In this document: piece by piece, positions 8,198-10,351 of the stretch
Position numbering within the stretch: the stretch's first letter is position 1
How the letters are laid out: each line of letters starts with the position of its first letter
NCBI GenBank assembly: GCA_028748945.1
Contig: JAQTOL010000074.1
Span: 1 to 10,351 of the forward strand
DNA length: 10,351 bases
Direction: 5' to 3'
From: Paludibacter sp.
GTDB taxonomy: Bacteria; Bacteroidota; Bacteroidia; Bacteroidales; Paludibacteraceae
The notes under the pieces: generated by a model
The model's input: only the letters and a program-made list of their open reading frames with translations
What the model was told of the DNA's origin: nothing
Database searches by the model: none
Made by a program: the position numbers and the translations under genes

Positions 8198-8230
8198 CAA
8201 AGATAAGAAAATTACCCCAAAATCCCCAAA
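8198..8230 (-). promoter_or_regulatory. Bacteroidota-type promoter of the cvpA-family gene
   Basis: On the minus strand TTTG at 8230-8227 is followed by 21 bases and then TATCTTTG at 8205-8198, an exact TAnnTTTG -7 element at near-standard spacing. The predicted transcript start is near 8192, giving a leader of about 14 bases before the ATG at 8178. Between the elements is a T/G-rich stretch in which TTTTGGGG occurs twice. Confidence 0.62.
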
Positions 8231-8385
8231 ACGAAAAAACAGATATCCTTTCTTCTGATCCTGTTGAATTTAATGTGAAAGAGTATTCAGTAACTGATTA
8301 TTTTATCAGTGATATTTGATGTTATATGATTGAAATATACTATGTAAAGGATTTATTTTTTAATTTATATTCAGTGACATTTTTT
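8231..8385. other. Divergent control region with TCAGT/ACTGA half-sites
   Basis: This stretch lies between the cvpA promoter and the sigma-54-like element of the downstream secreted-protein gene. It contains TCAGT at 8287-8291, ACTGA at 8293-8297, TCAGT at 8306-8310 and TCAGT at 8371-8375. The first two form the palindrome TCAGT-A-ACTGA; the second and third form ACTGAT-N6-ATCAGT (8293-8310). The last two copies sit in similar 12-base units, ATCAGTGATATT and TTCAGTGACATT, with 10 of 12 bases the same. The arrangement resembles dyad binding sites for a regulator. No reading frame of note is present. Confidence 0.35.
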
Positions 8386-8402
8386 TTGGCACAAAAATTG
8401 AA
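8386..8402 (+). promoter_or_regulatory. Sigma-54-like -24/-12 promoter candidate
   Basis: TTGGCAC at 8386-8392, five bases, then TTGAA at 8398-8402 match the sigma-54 pattern TTGGCAC-N5-TTGCW at every invariant position except the -12 C, which is A. The distance from the -24 GG to the -12 G is the required one. It would start a transcript near 8413 and leave a leader of about 65 bases before the ATG at 8478. No TAnnTTTG element stands in this interval, which makes the alternative sigma factor more plausible. A chance match cannot be excluded. Confidence 0.4.
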
Positions 8403-8477
8403 AGCAGATTAAAACATAAAAAGAGAGCTCTGATTTGAAAGTATAAAAAATTAAATTCAATACAAAAACATACAATT

Positions 8478-9668
8478 ATGAAAACAAAATTAGCAAGCCT
8501 GCTGGTGGTAGCTTTATTTACAACCTTCCATTGTGTGGCACAGGAAAAAATTACGGTTCAGGCTCAGAACGAGGATATAAGTGATAATCTGGATTTAAAA
8601 GCCGTTGCTTCAGTTTTTGGTGATTCGAAAAACTTACAGGATTTCGAAATGAGACTGAATGATTATGATAGTCAAATATCCAATCTGGATTTAAATGGTG
8701 ATGGTGAAGTAGATTATCTGCGGGTTATTGAATCATCCGAAAACAATGTTCATTTGGTTGTCATTCAGGCTGTTCTTGGTCCGGATGTTTACCAGGATGT
8801 CGCTACAATTATGGTTGAGAAAAATCGGAATAACAGAACCATTGTTCAGGTAATAGGCGATCCTTATTTGTACGGAAATAATTATATAGTGGAACCTGTA
8901 TATGTTTATACTCCATCTATTTTCGCCTATTTTTATGGGAACAGATATCGGAGCTGGTACTCACCTTATTATTGGGGTTACTATCCCCGCTATTATCGTG
9001 ATCGACGTCCCTATGCTGTGAATTTCTACATGAATCATATTTATTCGCATATCAATCACGATTACAGATATTATTATACCGATAGAAGAAGGAACGGTTA
9101 CAATGACAGATTGTACAGATCAATTAGCCGAAATGATTATGGAACCCGCTATCCCGATCGTACTTTTACACGCCGCAACCAGAATGTGGTTAATAAACAA
9201 GCTATTGACCAAGGTAGAAACAGATCAGAAGGTCGGTTACAAACCCGCCCGGATTATCAATCCCGTGAATCAGAACGTAGAAATGTGGACATGAATAGTT
9301 CGGGTAGAAACCAAAATGTAATTCCGAACAGACATAATTCCACCAACAGAACTTATACTCCTTCTACATCTCCGGCTAATAACCGGGAAAGCAATAGAGA
9401 TGTAAATTCGCTTCCGGCTAACAGATCAGTAAACTCAAACAGAGAAAGCTATCAAGCTCCGAATTCCAATTCAAATAACGTTCGAAGGAATTCAAATAAT
9501 GAATCACGAAATAATAATACAAGACCTGCGCAGGAAGTAAATAAGCCAAGAGTTGTTGCAAAACCAAATGTAGTAGAACGTAAACCGGCTGCAACTGTAC
9601 GCAGTGAACAACCTAATACAAAAAGAGAAAGTCGTTCTGCAGATAACACGGAATCAAATCGCAGGTAA
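8478..9668 (+). CDS. Secreted protein of unknown function with Ca-loop-like motif, Tyr-rich middle and Asn/Arg-rich tail
   Basis: I do not recognise a named family for this 396-residue product. Residues 1-21 are a Sec signal peptide (MKTKLASLLVVALFTTFHCVA), with cleavage likely before Gln22; the Cys at 19 is not in a good lipobox. Residues about 35-145 form a compact folded domain with NLDLKAVASVFGDS, then DLNGDGEVDYL at 71-81, whose Asp71, Asn73, Asp75 and Asp79 copy the spacing of an EF-hand or dockerin calcium loop, then strands such as VHLVVIQAVLG and RTIVQVIGDPYLYG. Residues about 142-203 are strikingly rich in Tyr and Trp (YYWGYYPRYY; DYRYYY). From about 204 to the end the chain is low-complexity, rich in Asn, Arg and Ser, basic and presumably disordered. 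The frame is intact and a strong terminator follows, so it is a single-gene unit. A location in the periplasm or on the cell surface is inferred from the signal peptide; a wall or nucleic-acid contact by the basic tail is speculation. Confidence 0.85.
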   Translation: MKTKLASLLVVALFTTFHCVAQEKITVQAQNEDISDNLDLKAVASVFGDSKNLQDFEMRLNDYDSQISNLDLNGDGEVDYLRVIESSENNVHLVVIQAVLGPDVYQDVATIMVEKNRNNRTIVQVIGDPYLYGNNYIVEPVYVYTPSIFAYFYGNRYRSWYSPYYWGYYPRYYRDRRPYAVNFYMNHIYSHINHDYRYYYTDRRRNGYNDRLYRSISRNDYGTRYPDRTFTRRNQNVVNKQAIDQGRNRSEGRLQTRPDYQSRESERRNVDMNSSGRNQNVIPNRHNSTNRTYTPSTSPANNRESNRDVNSLPANRSVNSNRESYQAPNSNSNNVRRNSNNESRNNNTRPAQEVNKPRVVAKPNVVERKPAATVRSEQPNTKRESRSADNTESNRR

Positions 9669-9718
9669 TAAAGAATTAAATTATTTTTTTAAGGTTGTCT
9701 AGTTAACACCTGAATCTT

Positions 9719-9766
9719 AACTGCCGGGAGTATTCTTTAATAGAGAATATCCCGGCGGTTTCTTTT
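9719..9766 (+). terminator. Strong intrinsic terminator after the unknown secreted-protein gene
   Basis: The left arm GCCGGGAGTATTCT (9723-9736) pairs with AGAATATCCCGGC (9744-9756) with one bulged G, around a seven-base loop. The stem can be extended outwards by AAC/GTT pairs and one T-G wobble (9719-9722 with 9757-9760). It is followed by TCTTTT at 9761-9766. The GC-rich base stands out sharply from the AT-rich surroundings. It separates the secreted-protein gene from the nitroreductase gene. Confidence 0.85.
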
Positions 9767-9772
9767 AAATCA

Positions 9773-9801
9773 TTGTTGAAATAATTTTTTCATTATATTT
9801 G
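9773..9801 (+). promoter_or_regulatory. Bacteroidota-type promoter of the ferredoxin-nitroreductase gene
   Basis: TTG at 9773-9775 is followed after 18 bases by TATATTTG at 9794-9801, an exact TAnnTTTG -7 element. The transcript would start near 9808, just past the preceding terminator, giving a leader of about 20 bases. That leader includes AGGA at 9818-9821, six bases before the ATG, one of the few good Shine-Dalgarno sequences in the window. Confidence 0.6.
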
Positions 9802-9827
9802 TATCAAATTTTTCATTAGGAATAAAA

Positions 9828-10351
9828 ATGGCCATTCCAACTTCACGAACTAAAGAACCGGCAAGTATTACTATCGACACGGATAAATGTACATTGTGCG
9901 GATTGTGTGTGAGGGTTTGTTCGGACTTTAATTTTGAAATTGTAGATAATAAGTTGGTAAAATCCGATAAATCTGTATTTGGATGTGTCGCTTGTGGTCA
10001 TTGTATGATGGCTTGTCCAACGGGTGCTATTACAATTGAAGGTCGTGAACTTTCACCTTCCGATTTATTCGATTTGCCTCATAAAAAAGATGTGCCTGAT
10101 TATAATGCCCTGTTAGCAATGCTCCAACGTCGGCGGAGTATCCGGAAATTTAAAGAGAAACCTGTTGATCGGGAAAAAATAAAACAAATCTTAGTTGCAG
10201 CTCAAACCGCACCCATGGGTTTGCCACCTTCGGATGTCCATGTTGTTGTCTTTGAAAATAAGGATGTTGTGCGTTCTTTTGCTATTGATTTCTCAAAATA
10301 TCTGGAAGGGATCAGATGGTTGGTTTCCCGATGGTTTTTGACATTCATGCG
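9828..10351 (+). CDS. Ferredoxin-nitroreductase fusion protein (C-terminus beyond the window)
   Basis: The frame is open from the ATG at 9828 to the right edge, giving 174 complete codons. Residues 15-70 are a two-cluster bacterial ferredoxin domain. The first [4Fe-4S] motif has Cys21, Cys24, Cys27 and Cys31 (CTLCGLCVRVC), and the second has Cys53, Cys56, Cys59 and Cys63 followed by Pro. Residues from about 92 begin a nitroreductase-family FMN-binding domain: NALLAMLQRRRSIRKFKEKPV is the conserved entry helix with the RRSIRKF signature at 102-108, and QILVAAQTAPMG at 120-131 is the next helix. The fused clusters would pass electrons from a donor to the flavin. The physiological acceptor of this subfamily is not known; a cytoplasmic redox role is inferred. 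The start is well supported by AGGA six bases upstream and the consensus promoter. About half of the nitroreductase domain is missing because of the window edge, not because the gene is broken. Confidence 0.9.
   Translation, partial: MAIPTSRTKEPASITIDTDKCTLCGLCVRVCSDFNFEIVDNKLVKSDKSVFGCVACGHCMMACPTGAITIEGRELSPSDLFDLPHKKDVPDYNALLAMLQRRRSIRKFKEKPVDREKIKQILVAAQTAPMGLPPSDVHVVVFENKDVVRSFAIDFSKYLEGIRWLVSRWFLTFM

Overview
The window looks like a chromosomal segment of a Bacteroidota bacterium, most likely of the Bacteroidales type. It is AT-rich, most starts lack a strong Shine-Dalgarno sequence, and several genes are preceded by the phylum's TAnnTTTG -7 promoter element. The gene content also fits: a very large secreted beta-rich protein of the kind handled by type IX secretion, a TamL-like Omp85 lipoprotein, a CvpA-family protein and a ferredoxin-nitroreductase fusion.

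Layout, left to right. Positions 1-3029 (minus) hold the N-terminal 1009 residues or so of a giant secreted protein with a glycine-rich domain; its C-terminus lies beyond the left edge. Positions 3030-3701 are AT-rich and mostly non-coding, apart from a possible 38-residue membrane peptide at 3060-3176 (plus). A TrmH/SpoU RNA methyltransferase (3702-4457, minus) is divergent from a TamL-type outer-membrane Omp85 lipoprotein (4653-6923, plus). The latter converges, with only 4 bases between stop codons, on rnhB (RNase HII, 6928-7590, minus), which follows a cvpA-family gene (7687-8178, minus) with its own consensus promoter. A roughly 300-base divergent region separates cvpA from an unrecognised secreted protein with a calcium-loop-like motif, a Tyr-rich middle and a long Asn/Arg/Ser-rich tail (8478-9668, plus), which ends in a strong intrinsic terminator. 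The right edge cuts a gene for a two-[4Fe-4S] ferredoxin fused to a nitroreductase domain (9828 onward, plus).

The central genes are housekeeping: RNA modification, outer-membrane protein biogenesis, removal of ribonucleotides from DNA, and an inner-membrane protein. The two secreted proteins are the accessory part. Nothing here amounts to a defence island, mobile element, CRISPR array or RNA gene. The most unusual signals are a near-consensus sigma-54 (-24/-12) promoter with an upstream cluster of TCAGT/ACTGA half-sites before the unknown secreted protein, that protein itself, and the possible small membrane peptide divergent from the giant secreted protein.
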